Shown here: one piece after another, positions 18,736-26,852 of the stretch
Layout of the letters: every line of letters begins with the position of its first letter
Position numbering within the stretch: the first letter of the stretch is position 1
Assembly: GCF_003610635.1 (NCBI RefSeq)
Contig: NZ_RAQJ01000004.1
Coordinates: forward strand, 1-64,000
Direction: 5' to 3'
DNA: 64,000 bases
From: Ichthyenterobacterium magnum
GTDB lineage: Bacteria > Bacteroidota > Bacteroidia > Flavobacteriales > Flavobacteriaceae
The notes under the pieces: generated by a model
The model's input: only the letters and a program-made list of their open reading frames with translations
Databases searched by the model: none
Told to the model about the DNA's origin: nothing
Translations under genes and position numbers: made by a program

Positions 18736-19689
18736 ATGAAAACATATACAAACACAGGAAATAAAGATACACGCTCAGGTTTTGGAGCTGGATTAACAGA
18801 GTTAGGACAAACTAATGAAAATGTTGTTGCACTTTGTGCAGATTTAATTGGCTCATTAAAAATGGATGATTTTAAAAAAAATCATCCTGAACGCTTTTTT
18901 CAAGTTGGAATTGCTGAAGCAAATATGATTGGTCTAGCAGCGGGAATGACAATTGGTGGTAAAATTCCATTTACAGGAACTTTTGCTAATTTTTCTACTG
19001 GTCGTGTTTATGATCAAATAAGGCAAAGTGTAGCATACTCAGACAAGAATGTGAAAATCTGTGCATCACACGCTGGATTAACATTAGGAGAAGATGGTGC
19101 AACACATCAAATTTTAGAAGACATTGGGCTCATGAAAATGTTACCAGGAATGGTAGTTATAAACCCATGTGATTATAATCAAACTAAAGCTGCAACCATT
19201 GCAATTGCCGAGCATCATGGTCCAGTTTACTTGCGTTTTGGAAGACCAAAAGTAGCTAATTTCACTCCTGAAAATCAAAAATTTGAGATTGGAAAAGCTC
19301 TTCATTTAACAGAAGGAACAGATGTAACTATAGTTGCAACTGGCCATTTAGTTTGGGAAGCGCTTGAAGCTGCTACAACATTAGAAAGTAAAGGAATTTC
19401 TGCAGAAGTCATAAATATTCATACTATTAAACCTTTAGATGATAAAGCTATTATCGATTCTGTATCTAAAACTGGATGCATAGTTACTGCAGAAGAGCAT
19501 AATTATCTTGGTGGTTTAGGAGAAAGTGTAGCTCGCGTTTTAGCACAGCATAAACCAACACCTCAAGAATTTGTTGCAACAAATGATACTTTTGGTGAGT
19601 CTGGAACTCCAGCTCAGCTCATGGAAAAATATGGTCTTAATGCAAATGCCATCATTAAAGCTTCAGAAACAGTCATGAAAAGAAAATAA
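18736..19689 (+). CDS. Transketolase, C-terminal subunit
   Basis: 317 residues carrying the pyrimidine-binding domain and the C-terminal domain. Visible: catalytic glutamate region GIAEANMIGLAAGM, FTGTFANFSTGRVYDQIRQS, and the DXS/TK C-domain VTAEEHNYLGGLGESV. It must pair with the upstream subunit to form the active site. The two-gene form is frequent in Bacteroidota and resembles the split of E1 alpha/beta. Similarity to DXS makes a different ketose substrate conceivable, but the pair fits transketolase better. Confidence 0.94.
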   Translation: MKTYTNTGNKDTRSGFGAGLTELGQTNENVVALCADLIGSLKMDDFKKNHPERFFQVGIAEANMIGLAAGMTIGGKIPFTGTFANFSTGRVYDQIRQSVAYSDKNVKICASHAGLTLGEDGATHQILEDIGLMKMLPGMVVINPCDYNQTKAATIAIAEHHGPVYLRFGRPKVANFTPENQKFEIGKALHLTEGTDVTIVATGHLVWEALEAATTLESKGISAEVINIHTIKPLDDKAIIDSVSKTGCIVTAEEHNYLGGLGESVARVLAQHKPTPQEFVATNDTFGESGTPAQLMEKYGLNANAIIKASETVMKRK

Positions 19690-19822
19690 AAGAGCCATAA
19701 ACCACTAATTTTCAAATAATTTACTATACACCTTTATTAAAAAATAGAGTAAGCTGTAGGAAATAATATCTGTTTGGCAGCGTTTTTGATACTATACATC
19801 AAAATCACAAAAAACGAATATT

Positions 19823-20464
19823 ATGAAAATTTTAAAAAAATTTCACGAATACTTATTCAACAAAAATGACGTGAGTAAAAATTTAGTTATTAGTACACTT
19901 ATACTATCATTATTTTGTGTTAGTATTTATGCTCAAAAAGGAAGCTCTTTTGGAATTAAAGGCGGATTAAACTACAATGCCAATGGAGATTATTTTCAAT
20001 CTATTGGAGATAATGCGCAAAATCCAGATAGAAATATTGGGTATCATTTAGGCTTTTTTGGAAAGATAGGAAACCAACTCTATTTTAGACCTGAGCTTGT
20101 GTATACAAGCACAAAAAGTGATTATAATAATGATGATTTTAATATGAAAAAAATTGATGCACCACTTTTGGTAGGTATTAAGGTTCTGGGTCCTGTAAGC
20201 GTGTTTGGTGGTCCATCATTACAATATATATTAGATACAGAATTTGATGGTGTTGATATAAGCAATATAGACAATGATTTTTCTATAGGCTTAAACTTTG
20301 GTATTGGTTTAAGTTTAAATAAAATTGGTATCGATTTAAGATATGAGAGAGGCTTTAGTAATAATGAAGCCAACTTTATTGATAATAATTTAGGAACTAG
20401 TGTTGTTAGCAGAATTGACACAAGGCCAGACCAACTTATTTTAAGTTTATCTGTTGCCTTATAG
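19823..20464 (+). CDS. Outer-membrane beta-barrel (PorT-type) protein
   Basis: 213 residues. After a charged lead (about 1-19) there is a hydrophobic signal segment ending IYAQKG. The mature part, SSFGIKGGLNYN...GYHLGFFGKIG..LYFRPELVYTST, is the typical start of the eight-strand outer-membrane protein beta-barrel domain, with alternating strands to the C-terminus and a hydrophobic last residue. Function unknown; such proteins often have structural or adhesion roles. It has a 133-base gap from the transketolase genes and ends in a strong terminator. Confidence 0.82.
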   Translation: MKILKKFHEYLFNKNDVSKNLVISTLILSLFCVSIYAQKGSSFGIKGGLNYNANGDYFQSIGDNAQNPDRNIGYHLGFFGKIGNQLYFRPELVYTSTKSDYNNDDFNMKKIDAPLLVGIKVLGPVSVFGGPSLQYILDTEFDGVDISNIDNDFSIGLNFGIGLSLNKIGIDLRYERGFSNNEANFIDNNLGTSVVSRIDTRPDQLILSLSVAL

Positions 20465-20483
20465 ACAGAAATAATTAAACTTA

Positions 20484-20524
20484 AAAATAAAAGCCCACAT
20501 TTAATAAATGTGGGCTTTTATTTT
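20484..20524. terminator. Bidirectional terminator
   Basis: A perfect 19-bp stem (AAAATAAAAGCCCACATTT and its complement) with a three-base loop; flanked by T on both strands. It serves the beta-barrel gene (plus) and the FKBP lipoprotein gene (minus). Confidence 0.92.
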
Positions 20525-20540
20525 ATATCTAATCTATATA

Positions 20541-21530
20541 TTATTCATCCAATCTAGACTCTGTATTATCTGTATCAAGATAATTTGGTATTCCGTCACC
20601 ATCTGTATCATCATTGGTTGGGTCTCCATCACCAATATCATTTGTTGGGTCACCATCATTGTTTCTATCTACAAGTAAATCACTGTCAGGTTCTAAATCT
20701 TCATTTATAGTTAATGTTCCGTCACCATCATCATCAGCATCTATAAAATTAGATAAATTGTCTCCATCTGTATTATCATCTAGTAAATCACTATTCATGT
20801 TTAAGTCTTCTAAATGAGAAAAAACACCATCGTTATCATGATCATTAGCTTCAGTTTGATACAGTTCAAACTTAAAAATAAGGTTAGAATAGGCTGGTAT
20901 TGAAGATCCAAAAGGAGGAGAAGAAAAATAACCTAACCCCGAAGGTAAAAACATAACACCCAAACCGTAATCATCATATTGTTCTGTTCCGTCTTCATTA
21001 ATAATAAACGATGTTGCAGTATTAAACTCTGGCATAACTTTATTCCATCCCTCAACTAAACTAAGCAAATCAAAGACTGTAGAATTTATTGTAAAATCAA
21101 AAACATCTTCGTCTAATAAACTCCCCTCGTAATTAACCTTAACATCATCTGTAAAGTTAGGTGTGTCACCACCACCTTGATTTAGTTTTAGTATATAATA
21201 TTCATATTGTACATCAGCAAAAGTTGACGTTTTTATTTCTACAGCATCTATAAGTAAGGTATTATTACTTGGGTCTGGTAAAACACCATCTTCAGGTAAC
21301 TCGGTAATTATAATATCAGATATTGTATAATTTCCTGGCGTAGAAAAAGTTGAAGCATTATAATAATGAGTTTCTAGATACTCTAATAAATTTGCTTTAT
21401 CTTCAATTTGCTGTTCTGCTCTATCTCTCTCTGGCACCAAACTAACATTTGAACCATCGTCATCTTTTTTACACGATGTAAAAGACAATATAAATACTAA
21501 GAGTAATAGACTAAAATTTTTAATTTTCAT
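20541..21530 (-). CDS. FKBP-type prolyl isomerase lipoprotein with Ca-binding tail
   Basis: 329 residues. Lipoprotein signal ending SFTSC (lipidated Cys about 20). Residues about 120-235 look like an FKBP domain (VKVNYEGSLLDEDVFDFT...LVEGWNKVMP...GLGVMFLPSGLGY...IPAYSNLIFKFELY). The last 90 residues are an acidic array of DxDxDG repeats (NDHDNDGVFSHLED, DADDDGDGT, DDTDGDGIPNYLDTD) of the thrombospondin type 3 kind that bind calcium. Probably an envelope foldase anchored in the outer membrane. Several aromatic active-site residues of FKBPs are not clearly kept, so isomerase activity is uncertain. Confidence 0.8.
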   Translation of the reverse strand: MKIKNFSLLLLVFILSFTSCKKDDDGSNVSLVPERDRAEQQIEDKANLLEYLETHYYNASTFSTPGNYTISDIIITELPEDGVLPDPSNNTLLIDAVEIKTSTFADVQYEYYILKLNQGGGDTPNFTDDVKVNYEGSLLDEDVFDFTINSTVFDLLSLVEGWNKVMPEFNTATSFIINEDGTEQYDDYGLGVMFLPSGLGYFSSPPFGSSIPAYSNLIFKFELYQTEANDHDNDGVFSHLEDLNMNSDLLDDNTDGDNLSNFIDADDDGDGTLTINEDLEPDSDLLVDRNNDGDPTNDIGDGDPTNDDTDGDGIPNYLDTDNTESRLDE

Positions 21531-21624
21531 TTCAATTCACTTTTTCTTTCATATACACAAAACAATATTTAATTTACAAAGATCAATATTGTCTATTTTT
21601 AAGGCGCAAGATACAATAATATAA

Positions 21625-21632
21625 TACTTTTG
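21625..21632 (+). promoter_or_regulatory. -7 box upstream of S4-domain gene
   Basis: TACTTTTG, 36 bases before the ATG at 21668. No convincing -33 element at normal spacing. Confidence 0.5.
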
Positions 21633-21667
21633 CACAACACAATTAACGTCAATTTCACAACTTTAAT

Positions 21668-22039
21668 ATGCGAATAGATAAATTTCTTTGGTGCATTAGA
21701 TACTATAAAACTAGGAGCATTGCAACCAATGCATGCAAAAAAGGTCATGTAAAGGTAAATGGTCTAACAGCAAAGCCAAGCAGAGATATTTACATCACTG
21801 ATAAAATTGAGTTACGTAAAGACCAAATCAACTATAAACTAACAGTCAATGAAATACCACCAAATCGCGTTGGTGCTAAACTTGTTGATATTTATAGAAT
21901 TGATACGACGCCAAAAGAAGCTTTTGAAACTAAAGAACTTTTAAAATATGCTAAAGATTATTATCGAAAAAAAGGAACTGGTAGACCTACAAAAAAAGAT
22001 AGAAGAGATATTGATGAATATACAGACGAATCTGAATAA
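21668..22039 (+). CDS. S4 RNA-binding protein, Hsp15-like
   Basis: 123 residues. S4 domain at about 1-60 (MRIDKFLWCIRYYKTRSIATNACKKGHVKVNG) with a basic tail (KKGTGRPTKKDRRD), like Hsp15/HslR, which binds stalled 50S subunits carrying nascent chains. Followed after 52 bases by a phosphoribosyltransferase with its own -7 box. Family assignment is strong; the exact ribosome-rescue role is known only in other bacteria. Confidence 0.88.
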   Translation: MRIDKFLWCIRYYKTRSIATNACKKGHVKVNGLTAKPSRDIYITDKIELRKDQINYKLTVNEIPPNRVGAKLVDIYRIDTTPKEAFETKELLKYAKDYYRKKGTGRPTKKDRRDIDEYTDESE

Positions 22040-22068
22040 TTCTATACAACAAAACAAATAAGTCTTTT

Positions 22069-22076
22069 TATCTTTG
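22069..22076 (+). promoter_or_regulatory. -7 box of the phosphoribosyltransferase gene
   Basis: TATCTTTG. It contains the in-frame TTG (22074) that would give a longer protein; the ATG at 22092 lies 16 bases downstream and is the likely start. Confidence 0.5.
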
Positions 22077-22091
22077 AAAAAACTAATCGTT

Positions 22092-22595
22092 ATGGCTGAT
22101 ACTAAAAATCATATTCTAAACCATCAAGAAATTAACCACAAAATAAAGCGTATTGCATACCAAATTTACGAAAGCAATGTAAATGAAAGTGAAATAATTC
22201 TAGCAGGAATAGAAAGCAACGGTTTTATTTTAGCTAAAAAGCTCAAATCTATTTTAGATGAAATTTCAGATTTAAAGTCTGTACTCTGTAAAGTGGTTAT
22301 TGATAAAAAAAATCCGCTTTCTGAAATTAGTACAAGTTTAGATGCCGAAGATTATAAAAACAAATCTGTTGTTTTAATTGATGATGTACTAAATTCTGGT
22401 AGTACACTAATCTATGGCGTCAAGTATTTTTTAGATGTGCCTCTAAAACAATTTAAAACTGCTGTTTTGGTAAATAGAAATCATAAAAAATACCCTGTAA
22501 AAGCTGATTTTAAAGGAATTTCTTTGTCAACATCTTTACATGAACATGTAGAAGTTATTTTAAAGGGGAAACAGTTTGAAGCTTATTTAAAGTAA
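22092..22595 (+). CDS. PRTase-fold phosphoribosyltransferase (PyrR-like)
   Basis: 167 residues from ATG 22092 (MADTKNHILNHQEINHKIKRIA). The PRPP-binding loop is visible as VVLIDDVLNSGSTLIYG (about 96-112), and the N-terminal hood and flexible loop resemble PyrR/HPRT-type enzymes (ILAGIESNGFILAKKL). It could salvage a purine or pyrimidine base, or be a regulator; the substrate cannot be told. Converges with aroK, with a 9-base overlap of the 3' ends and no terminator between. Confidence 0.85.
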   Translation: MADTKNHILNHQEINHKIKRIAYQIYESNVNESEIILAGIESNGFILAKKLKSILDEISDLKSVLCKVVIDKKNPLSEISTSLDAEDYKNKSVVLIDDVLNSGSTLIYGVKYFLDVPLKQFKTAVLVNRNHKKYPVKADFKGISLSTSLHEHVEVILKGKQFEAYLK

Positions 22596-23105
22596 TTGAA
22601 ATAAAATAGCTTCTACAATATCATCAATTGACTTTTCGTCTGTATTAATTAAGATTTTTGATTGATTGTAATAAAACGAACGTTCAAATAAATGCTTTCC
22701 TATATATTCACTTAGTTCATCAATTGTTTCAATATGTGAAATTAAAGGGCGTTTTGAAGTTTCTGTAATTAATCTATTAGCTAAATTTTTAATTGATGTT
22801 TTTAAATATATGCTGATAACATTATCAGACTGCAAAATCAAGTTCATATTACTACCATAACATGGTGTGCCTCCACCTAAGGCAATTACAGTATTTTCTT
22901 TAGTAATAACCTCATTTAAGTATTCATTTTCTTTTTTTCTGAAATAAATCTCACCTTTAGACTTAAAAATATCGGAAACAGACATGTCTTCCTTAATTTC
23001 AATATAATTATCTAAATCCAGATGTTCGAAATTCAAAATCTGAGATAATTTATTCGAAATTATCGATTTACCCGAACCCATATAACCCATTAAGACTATA
23101 ACCAT
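22587..23105 (-). CDS. aroK: Shikimate kinase
   Basis: Phosphorylates shikimate in aromatic amino acid synthesis. 172 residues. Walker A GYMGSGKS (about 7-14), the shikimate-binding DLD region (EHLDLDNYIE), YFRKKENE for the R in FR.xE, and ALGGGTPCYGSN are all present. The 3' end overlaps the convergent phosphoribosyltransferase gene. Confidence 0.94.
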   Translation of the reverse strand: MVIVLMGYMGSGKSIISNKLSQILNFEHLDLDNYIEIKEDMSVSDIFKSKGEIYFRKKENEYLNEVITKENTVIALGGGTPCYGSNMNLILQSDNVISIYLKTSIKNLANRLITETSKRPLISHIETIDELSEYIGKHLFERSFYYNQSKILINTDEKSIDDIVEAILFQLL

Positions 23106-23181
23106 AAAACGCTTACAAATTGATTATTAAAAACATACATAATACACATGCAAAAAAACAAAAATTTATATAAAAAAAGTA

Positions 23182-23211
23182 TTGTTTTTTTAATTAAACA
23201 TTTTATATTTG
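23182..23211 (+). promoter_or_regulatory. Promoter of tRNA-Lys
   Basis: TTG at 23182-23184, 19-base spacer, TATATTTG at 23204-23211. The tRNA begins 23 bases after the box. Confidence 0.8.
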
Positions 23212-23234
23212 CACCCTCGTTAGAGAAACTTATT

Positions 23235-23307
23235 GACCAGTTAGCTCAGTTGGTAGAGCATCTCCCTTTTAAGGAGAGGGTCCTGGGTTCGAGCCCCAGA
23301 CTGGTCA
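23235..23307 (+). tRNA. tRNA-Lys (anticodon TTT)
   Basis: Cloverleaf: acceptor GACCAGT/ACTGGTC, D arm GCTC...GAGC, anticodon loop CTTTTAA with TTT, T arm CTGGG-TTCGAGC-CCCAG, discriminator A. The 3' CCA is not encoded. 73 bases. Confidence 0.97.
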
Positions 23308-23311
23308 CAAC

Positions 23312-23345
23312 AAAAAAAGTTAAGCTATATTGCTTAACTTTTTTT
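23312..23345 (+). terminator. Terminator between the two tRNA genes
   Basis: AAAAAAAGTTAAGC, loop TATATT, GCTTAACTTTTTTT. It ends tRNA-Lys transcription, so tRNA-Leu needs its own start. Confidence 0.85.
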
Positions 23346-23352
23346 ATTTTTG
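23345..23352 (+). promoter_or_regulatory. -7 box of tRNA-Leu
   Basis: TATTTTTG, whose first base is the last T of the preceding terminator, 15 bases upstream of tRNA-Leu. A -33 element would have to lie within the terminator hairpin and is not clear. Confidence 0.55.
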
Positions 23353-23366
23353 ATGACTTCATTATT

Positions 23367-23450
23367 GCGCACGTGGCGGAATTGGTAGACGCGCCAGCTT
23401 GAGGGGTTGGTGGACATTAGTTCGTGGAAGTTCGAGTCTTCTCGTGCGCA
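23367..23450 (+). tRNA. tRNA-Leu (anticodon GAG)
   Basis: Class II tRNA with long variable arm: acceptor GCGCACG/CGTGCGC, anticodon stem CCAGC/GTTGG with loop TTGAGGG (GAG), T loop TTCGAGT, discriminator A, CCA not encoded. 84 bases. Confidence 0.96.
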
Positions 23451-23522
23451 CTTTTAACTTCTATAATGAAATATAACAAATTGAATATCACAAACTATTT
23501 TAATAGATAAAACAAAAAACAC

Positions 23523-23530
23523 TATTTTTG
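23523..23530 (+). promoter_or_regulatory. -7 box of the CarH-like regulator gene
   Basis: TATTTTTG, 21 bases before ATG 23552. No good -33 partner at normal spacing, as might be seen in an activator- or repressor-controlled promoter. Confidence 0.5.
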
Positions 23531-23551
23531 TTTACCATTTATTAAAAATGA

Positions 23552-24448
23552 ATGAACAACGTAAAAAATAAGTTCAGTATAAAAGACCTTGAAAACTTAA
23601 CTGGTATCAAGGCACATACCATAAGGATTTGGGAAAAACGCTATAATCTACTTAAACCCAAACGTACAAACACCAACATTAGGTACTACGATTTATCTAA
23701 CTTTCAAAAGCTACTTAATGTAAGTTATCTTAATGAAAATGGTTATAAAATATCTAAAATAGCTAAGCTTGAGGAAGTAGAAATTCCAGAATTAGTTAGA
23801 TCCATAGCCAATCAAAGCAATCTTGAAAACCATGCTATAAACTCTTTTAAGCTATCTATGCTTAATTTTGATCAAGTACTATTTTACAATACTTATAACA
23901 GCCTAATTAGAGAAAAACCTTTTAGAGCTATATTTTATGAAGTTTTTATTCCACTAATGTCAGAAATTGGTATGCTATGGCAAACAGATACAATTACGCC
24001 TGCTCATGAGCATTTTTTAACAAATTTAATTCGTCAAAAAATACTTATTAATACCGAAAATATTAAGACTACAGCCTCTACAACAAATCGCACATTTGTA
24101 TTATATCTTCCAGACAATGAAGTGCACGAACTTGGTTTGCTTTTTATTAATTATGAAATTGTAGCTCATGGTCATCATGCTATACTTTTAGGGCAGAGCG
24201 TACCTTTAAATAGTTTAGTTGATGTTTTAAATTATTATAACGACATTACTTTTATTTCATATTTTACCGTAAAACCTAATAAAGAAGATTTACCTCAATA
24301 TTTAAAAGATGTTGAACTAAAAATACTAAATAGCTCAGATTCTAAATTTTGGGTGCTAGGTAAAATGATTCAAAATATAGACACTAAAACTCTTTCTTCT
24401 CAATTTAAAGCTTTTAATTCTATTCAAAAACTAGTTGATGAATTATAA
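23552..24448 (+). CDS. CarH/LitR-like MerR regulator with B12-binding domain
   Basis: 298 residues. The N-terminal MerR winged helix (about 8-75, IKAHTIRIWEKRYNLLKPKRTNTNIRYYD) is followed by a four-helix B12 cap with W143-x9-E153-H154 (MLWQTDTITPAHEH), the Wx9EH motif of adenosylcobalamin photoreceptors, and a Rossmann-like domain with E190-V-H192-E-L-G195, the ExHxxG motif whose histidine is the lower cobalt ligand. All features known to be needed for B12 light sensing are therefore present. It lies just upstream of the carotenoid genes, so it probably represses them in the dark (inference). An ATG at 23548 is in another frame. Confidence 0.88.
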   Translation: MNNVKNKFSIKDLENLTGIKAHTIRIWEKRYNLLKPKRTNTNIRYYDLSNFQKLLNVSYLNENGYKISKIAKLEEVEIPELVRSIANQSNLENHAINSFKLSMLNFDQVLFYNTYNSLIREKPFRAIFYEVFIPLMSEIGMLWQTDTITPAHEHFLTNLIRQKILINTENIKTTASTTNRTFVLYLPDNEVHELGLLFINYEIVAHGHHAILLGQSVPLNSLVDVLNYYNDITFISYFTVKPNKEDLPQYLKDVELKILNSSDSKFWVLGKMIQNIDTKTLSSQFKAFNSIQKLVDEL

Positions 24449-24482
24449 AATTAGGTAAATTTTATTTTGTTTAATTTTTTTG

Positions 24483-24490
24483 TATATTTG
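24483..24490 (+). promoter_or_regulatory. -7 box of the crt operon
   Basis: TATATTTG, only 8 bases before the crtI ATG, so the mRNA should be nearly leaderless. Upstream TTTG at 24466-24469 is only 13 bases away, shorter than usual. Confidence 0.55.
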
Positions 24491-24499
24491 TTAAACAAA
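24487..24499. promoter_or_regulatory. Palindrome over crtI -7 box and start codon
   Basis: TTTGTT-A-AACAAA, a perfect inverted repeat of six bases each side, covering the end of the -7 box and the first base of crtI. The related octamer TTGTTTAA recurs at 24467-24474, and TTGTTTAC at 23528-23535 by the regulator's own -7 box. A candidate operator for the MerR regulator, but such AT-rich words are expected several times in the window by chance. Confidence 0.35.
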
Positions 24500-25998
24500 T
24501 GAAATATTCTATCTCTATAATTGGCTCTGGTTTTTCGTCTCTAGCAGCATCTTGTTATTTAGCTAAAGCTGGCTATAATGTCTCTGTTTTTGAAAAGAAT
24601 AACACAATTGGTGGACGTGCAAGGCAATTAAAAAGAGAAGGCTTCACATTTGATATTGGCCCAACATGGTATTGGATGCCAGATGTATTTGAGCGTTTCT
24701 TTAATGATTTTGATAAAAGCTCATCAGACTATTATAATTTAGAAAAACTCAATCCTGCATATAGTGTATACTTTGGGAAAAATGATTTTATCACAATAGA
24801 AGATACTTTAGATAAAATCTGTATTGCATTTGAAAAAGAAGAAAAAGGAAGCTCTAAAAAATTAAAAAAGTTTATAAACCAAGCACAAAACAATTACAAT
24901 ATCGCTATTAAAGATTTGGTTTATAATCCTGGAGTTTCACCATTAGAGCTGATAACTCTAAAAACGGCAACAAAAATTAATCAGTTTTTTGGTAATATTA
25001 AACGTGATGTCCGTAAAGAATTTAAAAATAAACGACTAGCACAAATTTTAGAATTTCCAGTATTGTTTTTAGGTGCAAAGCCTAGTAATACACCTTCTTT
25101 CTATAGTTTTATGAATTATGCCGATTTTGGCTTAGGAACATTTCACCCTAAAGGAGGCATGTACCAAGTGATTTTGGCGATGAGAAATTTAGCTGAAGAA
25201 CTAGGAGTAAGCATAAATACAAACGCTCCTATTGAACAAATACTTGTTAATGATGGCACCGCTACAGGAGTAATCTCAAATGGTAAAACATATTATTCTG
25301 ACATTGTATTAAGTGGTGCAGATTACCATCATTCTGAAACTCTATTAAATAAAAAATATCGTCAATATTCAAATACCTATTGGGAAAAGAAAACCTTTGC
25401 TCCATCTTCTCTACTATTTTATATTGGTTTTGACAAGAAATTAAAGAATGTAAACCATCATACACTCTTTTTTGATGTTGATTTTGATGAACATGCTAAA
25501 GCAATTTATGATAATCCAAAGTGGCCAAAAAACCCATTATTCTATGCTAGTTTTCCAAGTACAACAGATAGCAATTTAGCTCCACAAGATAAAGAAGCTG
25601 GTATTTTTCTTATACCATTAGCGCCAGGGATAAAAGATACTACAGAAATAAGAGAACGCTATTTTAATATCATCATTGAACGTTTTGAAAAACTAACCTC
25701 GCAAAGTGTGAGTTCAAATATTTTATTTAAGGAAAGTTTTTGTATAAATGACTTTATAAAAGACTACAACTCCTATAAAGGAAATGCATATGGTATGGCA
25801 AACACTTTAATGCAAACTGCATTTTTAAGACCTAAACTAAGAAGCAAAAAAGTAAAGAATTTATTTTTTACAGGACAACTTACAGTGCCTGGACCAGGAG
25901 TTCCTCCATCATTAGTTTCGGGAAAATTGGCCGCTGAACTTATTACTAAACAACTTGCAAATCAAAAGACTAAAGTTACCGTTAATACTTCAAATTAA
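24499..25998 (+). CDS. crtI: Phytoene desaturase
   Basis: FAD enzyme that converts 15-cis-phytoene to lycopene. 499 residues, normal for CrtI. N-terminal FAD motif IIGSGFSSLAASCYLAKAGYNVSVFEKNNTIGGRARQ, then FDIGPTWYWMPD, and the C-terminal FAD motif FFTGQLTVPGPGVPPSLVSGKLAAELI. First gene of crtI-crtB-crtZ-crtY; crtB starts six bases after its stop. Confidence 0.96.
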   Translation: MKYSISIIGSGFSSLAASCYLAKAGYNVSVFEKNNTIGGRARQLKREGFTFDIGPTWYWMPDVFERFFNDFDKSSSDYYNLEKLNPAYSVYFGKNDFITIEDTLDKICIAFEKEEKGSSKKLKKFINQAQNNYNIAIKDLVYNPGVSPLELITLKTATKINQFFGNIKRDVRKEFKNKRLAQILEFPVLFLGAKPSNTPSFYSFMNYADFGLGTFHPKGGMYQVILAMRNLAEELGVSINTNAPIEQILVNDGTATGVISNGKTYYSDIVLSGADYHHSETLLNKKYRQYSNTYWEKKTFAPSSLLFYIGFDKKLKNVNHHTLFFDVDFDEHAKAIYDNPKWPKNPLFYASFPSTTDSNLAPQDKEAGIFLIPLAPGIKDTTEIRERYFNIIIERFEKLTSQSVSSNILFKESFCINDFIKDYNSYKGNAYGMANTLMQTAFLRPKLRSKKVKNLFFTGQLTVPGPGVPPSLVSGKLAAELITKQLANQKTKVTVNTSN

Positions 25999-26003
25999 TT
26001 TTT

Positions 26004-26843
26004 ATGAAAGTAATTTTTGACTCCGTTTCATATCAATGTTCTAAATCTATTACAAACACTTATAGCACATCTTTTTCTTTAGCAACAAAAATGCTTTCAA
26101 AATCAATTAGACAAGATATTTATAACATATATGGATTTGTTAGAGCTGCAGATGAAATTGTAGATTCATTTCATGATTATGATAAAGAAACCTTATTTAA
26201 TCTATTTGAAGAAGATTTAAAACGTGCTATAGAATATAAAATAAGCTTAAACCCAATTCTTAATGCATTTCAACACACCTTTCATAAATATAATTTAGAT
26301 ATAGCTTATGTAAATGCATTTATGAATAGTATGCGTTTAGATTTACACAAGAAAGAATACCTAACTTCTGAAGAATACAAATTATATATTTATGGTTCAG
26401 CTGATGTAGTTGGTCTTATGTGTTTAAAGGTGTTTGTAAAAGGTAATCCAGATAAATTTGAAGAACTTAAAGACACAGCTATGGCTTTGGGTTCTGCCTT
26501 TCAAAAGGTAAACTTCCTTAGAGACCTTAAAGCGGATCATGATGATTTAGAGCGCACTTACTTTCCTAACACAGACCTAAACAACCTTGATGAAAATACT
26601 AAAGAAGCTATTATAAATGATATTGAAGCTGATTTCACTAAAGGGGTATTAGGAATTAAAAAACTACCTATTGAAGCAAAATTTGGAGTATTCATGGCTT
26701 ATAGATACTATAGACAACTATTACAAAAACTAAAAAAAACACCTGCTTTAGAAATAAAAAATACGCGTATAAGAATTCCAAATCACAAAAAATTTGAGCT
26801 CTTAACGAGAAGTTATGTAAAGTATCAACTTAATTTAATGTAA
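26004..26843 (+). CDS. crtB: Phytoene synthase
   Basis: Condenses two geranylgeranyl-PP to phytoene. 279 residues. Both aspartate-rich magnesium sites are present: DEIVDSFHD (about 49-57) and FLRDLKADHDDLERTYFP. GGPP synthase (crtE) is not in this window and must be elsewhere. Tightly packed between crtI and crtZ. Confidence 0.96.
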   Translation: MKVIFDSVSYQCSKSITNTYSTSFSLATKMLSKSIRQDIYNIYGFVRAADEIVDSFHDYDKETLFNLFEEDLKRAIEYKISLNPILNAFQHTFHKYNLDIAYVNAFMNSMRLDLHKKEYLTSEEYKLYIYGSADVVGLMCLKVFVKGNPDKFEELKDTAMALGSAFQKVNFLRDLKADHDDLERTYFPNTDLNNLDENTKEAIINDIEADFTKGVLGIKKLPIEAKFGVFMAYRYYRQLLQKLKKTPALEIKNTRIRIPNHKKFELLTRSYVKYQLNLM

Positions 26844-26852
26844 TTTTATAGT

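Noticed and set aside
23148-23402. 84-codon plus-strand open frame
   Set aside because: It runs through the promoter, tRNA-Lys and into tRNA-Leu; no protein-like composition.
23377-23412. Reading the tRNA-Leu anticodon as TGA (Ser)
   Set aside because: Only the loop TTGAGGG gives a five-pair anticodon stem (CCAGC/GTTGG), which makes the anticodon GAG.
23528-24498. TTGTTTAA words as a proven CarH operator
   Set aside because: This AT-rich octamer is expected several times in the window by chance (another lies at 30332); kept only as a low-confidence candidate.
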